In this document: positions 1 through 10,977 of the stretch, one piece after another
Layout of the letters: each line of letters begins with the position of its first letter
Position numbering within the stretch: the first letter of the stretch is position 1
Assembly (NCBI GenBank): GCA_033085395.1
Contig: JANQBS010000120.1
Span: 1 to 64,000, forward strand
Origin: Xanthoparmelia taractica
Lineage: Eukaryota; Ascomycota; Lecanoromycetes; Lecanorales; Parmeliaceae
DNA length: 64,000 nucleotides
Direction of reading: 5' to 3'
The notes under the pieces: generated by a model
Told to the model about the DNA's origin: nothing
The model's database searches: none
What the model saw: only the letters and a program-made list of their open reading frames with translations
Position numbers and translations under genes: made by a program

Positions 1-603
1 GTTAAGTATAATATATAAATAAATTAATAATTAAAGATAAGTTAAGTAGTTAGAAATTAGATTAAGAATCTTAATCGCCGATAGAGAGTGAATTAAGACT
101 CTATAGTTCGAAAGACTATAAAATAAGAATATTTTTAAGATTACGCCCTTCGATCTACTAAAGAGCCATATATTATATATCATCACTGCGATAATGTTCT
201 TATTTACTTATTAATAGACTATAATACTACGGGAATAAATTTATATCTTAAATTGTGTCACCTCGTATGCGGACTCAATCCTGGTAGTACTTTGAAGTAA
301 GCAAGAAGGCAATCTGCCTGGTACGCCACAAAAGCCAAAAATGTCGCGAGCCACCAATCATCTTGGTGAGCTAGCGAGGGAGCGCTAGATGGGGCTTATC
401 ATGCCCAGATTTTAAAAAGATGGCTACTGACCGGTGACAAGATTGGACACCTAAGAACTGGCAATAAACACATACAGCTCCTCACGTTTGCAGGGCGCGG
501 GGGCTGTGAGACAGCAGTCGGCATTCTTCCCCCACAATACAACAGTACTACAAAACCTGTCCTGCTTCCAATGAGACTCTTTGCAAACCAACCATAGCTG
601 ATC
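1..603. other. AT-rich gene-free left edge
   Basis: The first 260 bases are very AT-rich, with runs of TA dinucleotides and few CpG. This is the composition expected of a repeat eroded by RIP-type C-to-T mutation in ascomycetes, though no intact transposon ends are visible. From about 260 to 603 the composition returns to normal. That part is the upstream region of the gene starting at 604. Short open frames here overlap each other on both strands and look like nothing coding. Confidence 0.5.
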
Positions 604-2927
604 ATGGCTTTCGGATTCTCTTTTAGTGATATTGTCTTGTCCTGTCAACTTGCCTATACAATCTATGACCGGTGTTTTACAAAAGCAAATGGCGCCGGTG
701 AGTCAAATACGTAAAAGTTTATCGCCAAGGCCGTCACGTGATCTCCCCCACCGGCGTCTCCGCTATCTTGTACTAACGCGCAGCTGCCTTGCAGACCTTA
801 GATATCTCGAATTTGGAAGACAGATAAAGTCGCTTGGAGGAAGCCTGTCCATCTTGGAATCGGTTATAGCAAATGCAGACAAGCAAAACCAGCTCCCACG
901 TCGTCCGTGGCATAGTGACGCCGACCGTTATGGTCCATCATGGGATGTACTGCCGGAGGTCGCTGGAGATTTCAAGAAGACGCTGGATGAATGCGACAGC
1001 CTCTTGAAGGACCGTTCAAAATTCAAATACTCTCAAGGCGGCTTCATCGAAAATGTTATTTGGTGGTCCTCTGTGGAGGGGGACGTCAATGCCTTGAAGG
1101 AACGAGTACGATTTCACATGATGAAACTGACCTTCGTCGCCAAACCTTTCGAGATTCATCTCCTCCTAGGCATCAAACGCGAGCTAGAGATGCTCAGAAC
1201 AGATGTCCAAGAATTGAGGACTATCCTAATCGACGGTATTCGACATAATGACTCATCTAGCTCCACCTATCTGCAATCTCTTGAAGTACAACCTGAGATA
1301 ACGAATCGATTCGTCCAAGCATTGGAATCCAGCAAGCCGACCTCATTCCAGAGCCAAATAGACATACCACTCAAAGAAGGCTTTGAAGCGTTAGTTTATC
1401 ATTTTGCCAACAGCACGATCTTGTTCAATCCCCGACCCGAGCTAGGTCAAAGAGATCCAGAAGAGCCTCAGTACCTGAACCTTGTCAAATGTAGATGGAT
1501 TGCGCAAATCATCAGGCAAAGTGTCTCTTTCCGATTAGCCGGGCCGGACTCTTTATGGGCGGATTACATGAAAGAGCTCGAGGACGACATTCGAGGCCAG
1601 TTCAGGCGTTTTGATACCGGCCAGCTTGTCCGTCCGCCATCTGATCGTATATTTCTTCTGCCAGAGAGCTGCTTTTCCATCTGGTTCGTCCAAGAACCCC
1701 CGACGCGCCCTCCCGATCTCGCAGAGCAACGGCCATTGGAAGAAAAGATACTGGAACTCACTCTTCCCGGCACCTTCGGTACGCGCATGTCCACTATAAC
1801 CGTTTTCCGGAAAAGTGAGTCTAAGATGCGTCTCGTCACGACAACCAAGGACAACCAAAATCATTACTTTCACCATGAAAAAGAAACACATGTCAACATG
1901 GAGGCTGATCGCCTGATTCCCACCTACGCAACACCCAGCCACGCTTCTACCGTGACCAACAATTTGCTGATCTGTACTAATGAAGGGCAAGATCCGGAAT
2001 GGTACTCGCTGAAAGATTCCGACGATGTTCTGCGCTTCCAGAGAGCACTGACAGGGTTCCACGTCTCGCGTCAGATGCTGAATGTTTCGTGGTCCATTGA
2101 GGGATCTTCCAACCTACATAAGTCAGGAAAAGGTAGACTGCAACTTTGGTATTTGAAACCTTTTCAGCCCATAGGAGGGGACGGAAAGAGGATGTCCTGT
2201 GATCGCAGCTCCGTGGCTAGCCCCCAGTCGCTAACCCCAAGTGCTGCTATAACGAGACAATCAACAGGGTTCTCCGTCAGCTCAACACTATTGTCAACTG
2301 GTAGCGTTACATCAACTGTAAACGGTCCCCAGGGTAACGGCACTGCCATCCTACGTGCCGAGGTACCAAGATTAATCATATTCACTCAGTGCGAGGGAAT
2401 GTATGTGCTGTTGCAAATTAAGCGTAAGTTCTGGAAACCAAATAAGGATAATCGACTTCAGTCACTAACATATATTGAGATAGTTCATGGTTCTGTTTTG
2501 ATCAATGCTAAGAAGACGAAGTCGCCCACTACGGTGGTCATAGACACACAAATCAGGAACATAGAAATTCAAAAACTTTGTGTCAATGAGCTCTACAGCT
2601 GGAATCTATCGTGCTTCCGTCTCCCCGTGCACCCCGAGATGCGGAAGTTAGAAAAGGCCAGCAAGGGTTCCGAGATAGCCAGCAAGATATTGGAGACTGT
2701 GAACAAGAAGTATCTCGTCCTGACGTTCCCAACAGCAACAGGTCGGTTTGTCATTCCAATGCAAGGATTAGCATACGTCCTAATTATGTACAGATAAAGA
2801 AATATTCTGCGAGGAATTTGCGGCTCTTGAAAGGCTGAGAGACGTGCACCAAAACACCTACACACAGACTCTAATGACCGAGCGACACAGGGCGAACAAT
2901 CCTGGCTTCCCGAGTCCACTACGTTAG
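604..2927 (+). CDS. Helical N-domain protein of fungal STAND/HET type, function unknown
   Basis: Three exons are inferred: 604-697, 795-2741 and 2794-2927, giving about 724 residues. The start at 604 yields a hydrophobic N-terminus (MAFGFSFSDIVLSCQLAYTI) followed by YDRCFTKANGAD. This pattern is typical of the N-terminal helical domain of many fungal signalling and incompatibility proteins. Intron 1 (698-794) has GTGAGT, a TACTAAC branch site and CAG, and joins NGA-D to LRYLEFGRQIKSL in frame. Intron 2 (2742-2793) removes an early stop and adds a charged helical tail, KEIFCEEFAALERLRD, ending ...NPGFPSPLR. Residues from about 60 to 210 are predicted helical. The rest contains a Ser/Thr-rich stretch and no recognised catalytic motif. 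It lies 1.4 kb from the HeLo-pseudokinase and may belong to the same recognition island, but that is inference. Gene structure is fairly sure, function is not. Confidence 0.75.
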
Positions 2928-4325
2928 CGATTCCGATTCGATATTGGTAGACGCACCTGCTGACGTAACATAGAACCCTCGACGCATCCAGTGAGCAGCG
3001 TAGGGAGCTTCTCAGAATCATCAAGGCGCCCAATGAGCATCGCCAGCAGCCTGGGCAGCTTCTCAAACCAATCAACCCGATTACCGTTGAGCCCTCCTTC
3101 GAGTGCAGAAATGTCCCCTACGAGTAACTGATTGGACGGCGCCAGCCTACCGGTATTTGAGCTTGGGAACACCAAGCCCCCAACACTACCAGAAGCAAGT
3201 CTGCGAGAGTTCTCGGTCGAACTTTCAGACCCGTAAGCTATTTTGAAGCTATTTGGAAAGTCAAAAGCCCTAATAGTAGTATATGGGAAACTTCGCCGTT
3301 CGACTAAGTTCACGTGCGACTCGAAAGCGGTCACTTGCATTAGACGGTGCCATTAGGCTGACCGGCACGGAGTTGGACGCTGGCGATAGACCAGTTATAG
3401 AGCTCAACGCTAATCAAGTCGAGCGATACCAATCAAAGGCGCGGATGCATCAAGGCCACGCTGTTGCTCTATCATAGAACTCACATGAGTGGTATCCGAG
3501 CATTGAAGTGGCTCTTTCGCTCCCAACCAGACCCTGGAAGCATACTGTGTGCGATGCCGCGTTTGCTTTGAGACCTCGTGCTTATCAAGCTCGAAGATAT
3601 CTGATACAGCGAGGGACAGTAATCCTAAGGTCGGGCCGGAAGCAAGAAAAAGACGTTGGGGAATGGCAGGAGGAGCATGGGATGGCAGCAAAGGAAGCCA
3701 GGAAATGAAGTCTGGCAGAGGAAGAGTGACGACGCTGCGATGCGTGATTGTTCCTGACATTGGAAGAGCCTGAGGGTAGTAACCCCAACCATTTTGAGTA
3801 AGTGCTAAAGGCAGGGTAGTGAGGAGGAAGATAAGCACTCCTGGGATTAAATTCGGCTGTGCAACGAGCGTAAATTTTCCTCCGATGGCATGATCATGTG
3901 GCTGTTCTTTCTGATCTCACGTCTACATTTGGTCGCCTTGCCCTCACTATCCCCATCTACCTTAACCAACCTTCCCTAGCACTTCCGCAAACCTACCCAG
4001 TGACTCCGTAGTCACCATCCCAACCCCATCCTCAGTAACCATCAGCAGCGCATCCAGTTTGTCACTCACTGAGCAACGTGAACTAATAGTCCTATGGATC
4101 GAGCGATTTTTAAATCTAGTAGAAACTGTCTAAAAATATTAAGATCTTTAAGCATAGATTTAGTCTAGATATTTAATTTATAGTATTATATAAGTCTTCT
4201 TACGATCTTTCTTTTTTGTCTTTCGAATTGAAAATTTATGGTTAAAAGAGTAGCTTTAAGATAAGTTTCAAGCCGATTACATTGCGAAGGATTCAATCTT
4301 GGCTGGATCTTCCTTCAGTTGCTGC
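2928..4325. other. Intergenic, one weak secreted-protein ORF and an AT-rich patch
   Basis: No gene is convincing here. A 142-codon minus-strand frame (3410-3838) begins with a plausible signal-like segment (MLIFLLTTLPLALTQNGW). It then runs through Pro/Leu-rich sequence without a domain, so it may be a small secreted protein or chance. Bases about 4100-4260 are strongly AT-rich with TA runs, like the left edge, suggesting an old mutated repeat just downstream of the HeLo-pseudokinase gene. Confidence 0.4.
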
Positions 4326-6227
4326 TTAAGCCCGTTCAAGATCCTCAACGATTGTGGTTTGAAGTTGTATAGAGGATTCCAACTCATCCAGATCGGAAAT
4401 GGTTGCTAGGTCGAGGCATCGCGTCGTCGCCCAATTGTAGAAGTTTGGACACTCATTCTGCAATCTTGCTCGGATGCTACTATCGCCTACCACTGAAAGT
4501 TGCTCATCCCTCAACGTGACCAAAGCTGAGCCAGAATCGTTCGGTGCCATTTCGATTGCCTGGGTGTATCGCTCTGCCAAGTCGGACAAGATGCCACGCA
4601 TATCCTTCCAAAGGCCTATCTCGAGAAGCACAAGACCTAAAGAGAAGACGTCAAAGGACTTGCAAAAGCTTGAGCCTTCAAGATTGCCCTTATGGGTGTA
4701 CAGTGTGCGGGAGACCACATCGGAGGCGCTCAGGGTGGGCTCCGAGAACTCGGTAAGACCAACAACTCTCGCGTAGCCGAAATCTGCCAAGTAGGGCCCT
4801 TGTAGGGACTTATGGTCTTCCTTGCCAGTGGCGAAGAAAAGAATGTTCTCTGATCGAATACCCTTATGAAGCCAACCAGCAGTGTGAAGCTGCCTAATAG
4901 CTCGTGCGAGCGAGAGAGCGATATCCACCCTCTCCTTCATTGGGGGCGCCGTCTTATATAATCGGTCACGGAGCGTTTCGATGGCTTCCGGCTGTGCAGC
5001 TAGTCCAGCATCAACAAAGGGTCGGATCTCAAAGACTAAAGCGTAGCGATTCTGATCATATTCTTGGAAGAACCCGAGGAAAGGGAGTGAGCCAATTGAA
5101 TGATCATTAGCTTTGTTGAGCAGGACTCCGAGAGCTTCGATCCGAGGCTTCAATTTGCCTGCCCATCTCTTCTCAAAGACTTTCCATTCTACCATGACTG
5201 GCCGCATATTGTACATCCCCAATGACCGAGAGTCAGACAAAAGTTGATCAATTACTACGTCGCCGCTTTTCAGGCGAACAGAACGAGGGGTTTTTAGGCT
5301 TAGTACACCATTGTTGACAGCCTCTTCATTCTTGGAAAGATCTACTGCCAGCTTCAAGCGAGTCTCTTTGAGTCTGCTTGCCGTATGGACAGCTCCTGTG
5401 ATTGCTTGAGCAGAACGATTTGCAACTGACAAGTTGAAGAATGGCTCTAGATTCTTGATACCCTCAATCGTGGGTGTCTGGGTTACAGCCTGGCGAAGAA
5501 GGAACTGCATCCCCTTTACAAGGAACTCTCTGTCATCATCCCTTAGACAATCCCAAATATCGTCAACGAACACTGTCACCTCTTCTACCAGCCGCTTGAT
5601 TTTAGTGTCATCACGCACTGCAAATCTAGCCTTCGACCAGAGATTGGACTGCTCATTGATGTGTTTCGCTGTAAGGGTCTTAACATTGGGCTTGAACCGC
5701 TTCCTTATCTTATCGAGCAATGAGCCAGCCCCTGGTGGCAACATCTCACCACTATTGGCATTCTCCAACGGATCAATCCGAAAATTGTACATGGCCTCGA
5801 GCTTCTCGACGTCCGTCAGCAATATTTCGAGTTGCCCAAGGATATCCTTGATGCGTGTCCAGTTCAAATCTCTTTGAGGGGAAAGAACATCGTTTTCTGC
5901 AGGAAGGACTCGCTCGTGCCATTCCTGAAGCAGGTGTTTCTGCCAGTCTAGCTGTGCGCGATGTCGGTCGGCGTATGTTGCAAAATCGCGAGCCTGTGAG
6001 ATCAGATCCATCCCAGCTAAGCATGTTTTCAGGCTTTTCAAGCTGAACACGATGAGCCCAGTGACGCCAGCTGCAACATCGAGTCCAGACATGTTGCTCG
6101 ATTGGTGCTGATAGCTATTTCCGTTTGAATTGCGCAATCCCAAATCCGAAGTATACGTAACAAGTTGTCCAACAATGCTGGACTCGCTCAAGCCTACGGT
6201 CTCGATTTTTAGGGTCCCGACTTCCAC
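4326..6227 (-). CDS. HeLo-domain protein fused to a pseudokinase
   Basis: Single-exon frame of 633 codons. A second Met at residue 46 (base 6092, MSGLDVAAGVTG) matches the usual start of HeLo proteins and may be the true start. The N-terminal part (about 46-265) is a helical bundle beginning with a small-residue/hydrophobic segment (LDVAAGVTGLIVFSLKSL) and containing the family pattern ISQARDFATYADRHRAQLDW. HeLo domains of known proteins such as HET-S act at membranes in programmed cell death. From about 320 a protein-kinase fold follows. Lys349 sits in VEWKVF, the catalytic-loop motif reads HKGIRSENIL (454-463) and LADFGYAR follows at 480-487. The catalytic Asp of HRD is Gly456, and no APE motif is seen, so it is most likely a pseudokinase; this loop is common in the fungal family. 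The gene is divergent from a kinase-ankyrin gene only 215 bp away. Membrane-permeabilising activity is inferred from the domain only. Confidence 0.85.
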   Translation of the reverse strand: MEVGTLKIETVGLSESSIVGQLVTYTSDLGLRNSNGNSYQHQSSNMSGLDVAAGVTGLIVFSLKSLKTCLAGMDLISQARDFATYADRHRAQLDWQKHLLQEWHERVLPAENDVLSPQRDLNWTRIKDILGQLEILLTDVEKLEAMYNFRIDPLENANSGEMLPPGAGSLLDKIRKRFKPNVKTLTAKHINEQSNLWSKARFAVRDDTKIKRLVEEVTVFVDDIWDCLRDDDREFLVKGMQFLLRQAVTQTPTIEGIKNLEPFFNLSVANRSAQAITGAVHTASRLKETRLKLAVDLSKNEEAVNNGVLSLKTPRSVRLKSGDVVIDQLLSDSRSLGMYNMRPVMVEWKVFEKRWAGKLKPRIEALGVLLNKANDHSIGSLPFLGFFQEYDQNRYALVFEIRPFVDAGLAAQPEAIETLRDRLYKTAPPMKERVDIALSLARAIRQLHTAGWLHKGIRSENILFFATGKEDHKSLQGPYLADFGYARVVGLTEFSEPTLSASDVVSRTLYTHKGNLEGSSFCKSFDVFSLGLVLLEIGLWKDMRGILSDLAERYTQAIEMAPNDSGSALVTLRDEQLSVVGDSSIRARLQNECPNFYNWATTRCLDLATISDLDELESSIQLQTTIVEDLERA

Positions 6228-6442
6228 ATAGAAGCGTTCACCAAACCCCCCACTCGATTACCTTGTTTGGACTTTGACTAACCCGATTAGGGTTGGATCT
6301 GTCATGGGTTATTGACCGAGTGGGTGGTTTGGCCGAGTGGGGGTGTGACCGAGTTGGTGACCCTTTTTAAGGCTGATACTTCTGCAGCAGAAGTACGCTT
6401 CCTGCTTAAAAATCCATTCTGTACTCATACGCCAACGCCATC
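6228..6442. promoter_or_regulatory. Bidirectional promoter with CCGAGT repeats and inverted repeat
   Basis: This 215-bp gap separates the starts of two divergent genes. It contains a 16-bp inverted repeat with one mismatch: CCAAACCCCCCACTCG at 6241-6256 and CGAGTGGGTGGTTTGG at 6317-6332. On the right side the hexamer CCGAGT recurs at 6316-6321, 6333-6338 and 6349-6354, spaced 17 and 16 bp. Such an arrangement is what a dimeric or multimeric transcription factor site would look like, placed to act on both genes. The factor is unknown. Confidence 0.55.
6241..6332. repeat. 16-bp imperfect inverted repeat
   Basis: Arms are 6241-6256 and 6317-6332, with 15 of 16 positions complementary and a 60-bp spacer. 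Both arms carry the GAGTGGG core, which also recurs in direct orientation to the right of the second arm. The repeat lies wholly inside the divergent promoter. Confidence 0.8.
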
Positions 6443-9400
6443 ATGGCTACTCAAGCCACACCAAAAACAATCAAATTGAAGCCAGAGCTTACACTGCTGG
6501 CCTCGCTTGCGCACGATAGCTTAATCAATCTCCTTCCACCAGTGTTTTATGAGCCAGAAAGTGTAGCAAGCTCTGTGAAAATTGGTGAAGGTGTCACTTT
6601 CACGGTAACTCGAAAAAAGGTTATACAGCCACCTCGACTGGAAAGTCGACCAGTCGAAAGGGATAAAGTAACTGTAACAGCTTCTACTCATCATCTACAA
6701 CCCAAACTTCCGGCCTACATTGTATACAAGATACCCGAGATACGTTTTGGGCCAACTGGACACGCGGTAACAGACGGCGCCCATGAAAGAAATCTAGCCA
6801 GTGTCCTCCTCGAATTTTTTGCACTCAAACATCCTCCTATCCTACTACACCCTTTCCTGCCAAGCCTTCTGGGCTTCGCCTGGGGACAGAACAAGTACAC
6901 TCTCGGTCAACGCGTTCCCATCCCGGTGGTTGACTATGCCGAGTATGGAAATTTGGCCGCTTTCCAGGCGAGCCATCAACTCAATTTCGATCAAAAAAGG
7001 AAAGTATGTTGGCAGATCGGTACGGCTCTGGCTTTCTTGCACGAGTGCGGTATTTGCCACGGCGATGTCAAATCTGAGAACGTACTGCTTTACCCTACTG
7101 CCGATCAAACAGCATACAAAGCCAAATTGACCGACTTTGGACAGAGTCGGCTATCACAAGAGGGAGCATTCAAATTTTTCCCTCCAGGAACGCGCCTCTG
7201 GGCAGCGCCAGAGATCCGCAACGGTCAGTTTTCCGGTGCTTTGGACAAAGCTGATACTTTCTCATTCGGCCTTCTGACATGGCGCATTTTCTGCGATGGT
7301 ATGGACCCTTTGTGCACGTTCTTTGCAGACACAGACGTAAAGATGCCTCAAAAAATTCCGGAATTACGTCAACAGTTTAATCTCACATCTCGGATTGATG
7401 ATGCCGCTTATGATAGATTGCTTGCCAATGATGGCTTGAAGAGACTCGCCATTTCGATGAGATGGTACTTCAAAACCTTGATGAAGGAAGCGTTGTGTGA
7501 AGATCCGCGCAGGAGAATGCAACCAGTGAACCTAATCTCTCAGCTGAAGTCTTTACACCACATGATAAAAGATAGCGATCTGGATTTAGTATGGCTGCTT
7601 AAAGTATTCGACAAGACCCTGTCTTGTCTTACTGAAGAACGTCAGCTTTCGGATGCACTTCAAGCGTTAGGTGAAGGCCAAACTTACCAGAGGTAAACAA
7701 TCCGGCCTTTTCAAAACAGAGCATGAGCCAACAAATGACAATAAGACCACAAATTCAAGCTACACAGCTCTCTCCAAAGACGGACCACCGCTTCCAAGCT
7801 GCAGCAGATAATACTGTACGTTACCAAGTTTACATTTCAGAGATTGCTGCTTACAAGATAATTTCAGCATCCAGTTTCATGGCTTGCAATGAGGGGTCTG
7901 CACCCGCAGGTGTGCGACTTCGTGATTTCGCACATCCTGTATCGCAGTACGCTGGAGGCCTATGCTACCAATGCTCTCCTGTATATGGGTAATGCTAGTT
8001 GCTTCATCAGCGGCATGGGCTCCGATAAATATCAAGATGCTGAAAGAGGCTTGGAGGCGATAAATGCTGCAGCACGCCTGGATGATCGAGAAGCTGATGC
8101 CCTTATATTTCGAATGCATGCCGCATTTGGGAGGGAGCCCCCAGAGGACATCGATTACGTTAACAAGATGCACAATGCAGCCATTTACGGCTCAGTCGCT
8201 GCGTACGAGGATTTGAAAATCGTTGCAGGCGAGCTGGCACCCAGTATCCGCGCCAGTCTGCTACAACAAACGTGTGGTGTGGGTGCCAATTTCTTCTGGG
8301 ACTGGCAATGCCTCAATGGCTGGAAATTCTCGGACAGAGATCAATTGGGCTGGATTGATGGTGTCCTCCAATCGTCATCGCAGCCAAATTCCATTATCGT
8401 TAATCAACGTGGGGATGGATTCCTTCACGCTGCTGCATCCTTGAATATAGAGTACCTAATACCAAAACTATTGGGAGAATATCGCTTCAATGTCAACCAA
8501 CGCAACTCCGAAGGAGAAACGGCATTGCTGTGCGCTATGCGCACTGGTGCTTTCTCAATAGCACATCAGCTGTTAGATAATGGTGCAGATCCTAGCATCA
8601 TCAGCAATCGAAGCGAAAGCCCGCTGCATTGGATGATCTCTATCACGGAATTTGGATACAAGTCAATGATAGCAAAGATCATCGAGAAGGGTGGGCTTCA
8701 AACAATTAAATGCTGGGCCCAGATGTGTGATTACGCCGGTATGTCATTTCACTCTTATCACCTGTACTTATGCCATCGTCTTGGCGTTTGTGGATGAAAA
8801 CAAATGAAGGCTCTTATTTTGGAACTCCAACTGCGACCTCATATCCTAGAAACGCTGTGAATACTCCATACTGACGCTCCAAAATGCTGATTAGCTGTTG
8901 GAATGCCATCTTTCCACCAATACAGTGAGCGTCTTAGTAATGGCACCCCTTTGCACTGGGCCATATGTAGGAAAAAAGCCTTTCTAATTCGGCAGCTATT
9001 GGACAAAGGGGCGCCTACAGATTTCACTGGACCATCAGATGACTTTTACACGCCGTTTGAACAAGCTGCGTACCTTCACGAAGCAGCTTTATTACGCCTC
9101 TTAATTAATATGCGTGCACCACATCCTCGTCAGCCATCATTTCCAGGTCCGAGGCGAGGTAATATAACAAAGCTAGGCCCAGATGGCAAAGTTCCCCAGG
9201 GAAAGACCATTCTACACGGAGTGCCAGAAATGGTCAAAGCAGCGATCGATGGCTCGGATAGATTTTCTTTGCTGGTTCGCCATGGCGACCGGTATAAGTC
9301 ACAGATGCGTCGAACCTTCCAATTACTCGGGAAAGAGATGGAGTACACGACCTTCACTCTTGGCGTCGATGGCGAAGGACGCACGTCATTGCACTATGCT

Positions 9401-10375
9401 GCTATGCATGGCTTCGACGAGGCAGTCGACTGCCTATTTCAATACTGTAACGTTCAAGCAGATATCAATACTCCATACGGCAAGCTTGGGTTGACCCCTG
9501 CCTATGAAGCGATAAAGCGGAATCATCGGCGCATGTTACACTGTCTGATCGAACATGGCGCTCGGCTGGACATTCAGTTGGACAATCCAACCGGTAACGG
9601 CCGTCGAGATTGGGGACTACTGCACGTTGCGGCCACATCTGTCGTTGGTGGTGACCTACGAATTGCCAAGGAGTTGGTGGACCTTGGCGTCCCTGTCGAA
9701 CCCCATGATTCAGACGACACTCTGTCCGAAACGCCATTGTGCCTTGCTATCGAGAGCAACCAATTCGAGTTAGCAAATTACTTTCGCACTTTGGGCGCAA
9801 AAATAAATACCTTATCCGACTTCATTTCTCGCCCGCCAATCAAACTCAAGGTCCCTACTAACCCCCTCGGACGTGTCATAGCGGCCAATATGCATTACTC
9901 AAGCCACCGACTGCGCTACCTCCTCTACCCCCGAGGCGAATACGCAGCCCTCGAGCAGCCTAATTTCGTAGTCGAGCCAGTGAACGAGTACTCTGCCCTA
10001 CACTGGAGCCTCCTCGCCGACGAGCTCGTTGAAAGCGAGGACGATCGTGATGAACAGACCCAGGACGATATTTTCGCCCTCCTGGTAGAGAAGTTCGATA
10101 ACGAAGAGGAGCTGAATCTCAAGACCAAGGGTACGGGGCAAACGGCATTGCATATTGCTGCTTCGAAAGGGAATAGGAGAGCTGTGGCGAGACTATTGGA
10201 GTATGAAGCTGATGCCACCATTGAGGATGCGGAGGGTAAAACGCCGCTGGAGCTGGCGGTTGAGCGGCTTGAAAAGATTGAGAAGAACGTGGTAGATGAG
10301 GTGGTCGATGACAGCAGGGCGATTGTGACGTTGTTGAGTGAGGCGCTCGAAAGCGATGAGATTGGAACAGTATGA
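6443..10375 (+). CDS. Protein kinase with C-terminal ankyrin repeats
   Basis: Proposed exons are 6443-7692, 7746-7815 (least certain), 7868-8738 and 8895-10375, giving about 1223 residues. The N-terminal kinase domain looks catalytically complete. It has Lys96 (YIVYKIPEI), HGDVKSENVL at 206-215 with Asp208, Lys210 and Asn213, DFG at 231-233 and APE at 255-257. The later exons carry degenerate ankyrin units such as NQRNSEGETALLCAMRTGAF, NGTPLHWAICRKKAFLIRQL and GQTALHIAASKGNRRAVARL. The intron at 8739-8894 has GTATGT, CTGAC and TAG and joins the ankyrin frames exactly. The intron at 7816-7867 has GTACGT and CTTAC. The intron joining the kinase exon (7693-7745) uses AAG, so kinase and ankyrin parts could instead be two genes. 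The family of fungal kinase-ankyrin proteins is known; substrates are not. Its divergent neighbour is a pseudokinase with a HeLo domain. Confidence 0.75.
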
Positions 10376-10977
10376 TCTTGCAACAAGTGACACACACAAG
10401 GAACTAAAGAAATAATACTTCCCTTATAAGGTGCGAATGCACTCGATCGACAAGGCAGTCCTATAACTTCCTCGTATGTCGCCATTTGGCTGCAGTATTG
10501 GATAGTCCTCAGTTAGCATCTAGCCTCATTATAAGGTATTTATGCTATCCACGTGTATAGGGGTACCTGTATGACTTGGGAAACCCCGACGTGGAGTGCT
10601 TCACGCGAGTAGTACTGTCGCCTCGAAACACTAAGGCGCAAGTTCTTTTGCAGGAGCAGTCCGCCTTAATCGACCGAGTAATAAATGAATATTCCGATCA
10701 GCCTCCCAAATGTGCTAGCATTAATGTTCATTTAGAGATACAATTTCTCAATTTCAATAGCAGAGTCCAACAGCACCCCAGTCACCTCAATCTCCCTCTT
10801 AGGTTCACTATAACCAGCATAAGTATTGTCTTTTCCCCCCAACGACCTGCCTCCATATATATTTACCCGCGAGAAAGGCGTAACCTACCCCTCATGCCAG
10901 GATACTGCACTCCGGGCAATGGCTGTTCCTCCACTGCTTTTGCAACTTACCCATCTTATCTTGCTTGACCTACTTAA
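10376..10977. other. Intergenic, no gene seen
   Basis: Downstream sequence of the kinase-ankyrin gene and of a decayed minus-strand gene. A 130-codon plus-strand frame (10576-10968) has no domain, no signal and ordinary composition. I see nothing supportable here. Confidence 0.5.

Noticed and set aside
9925..10485. 186-codon Ser-rich minus-strand frame
   Set aside because: Shadow of the ankyrin exon. Ser runs arise from the complement of acidic/Leu-rich codons.
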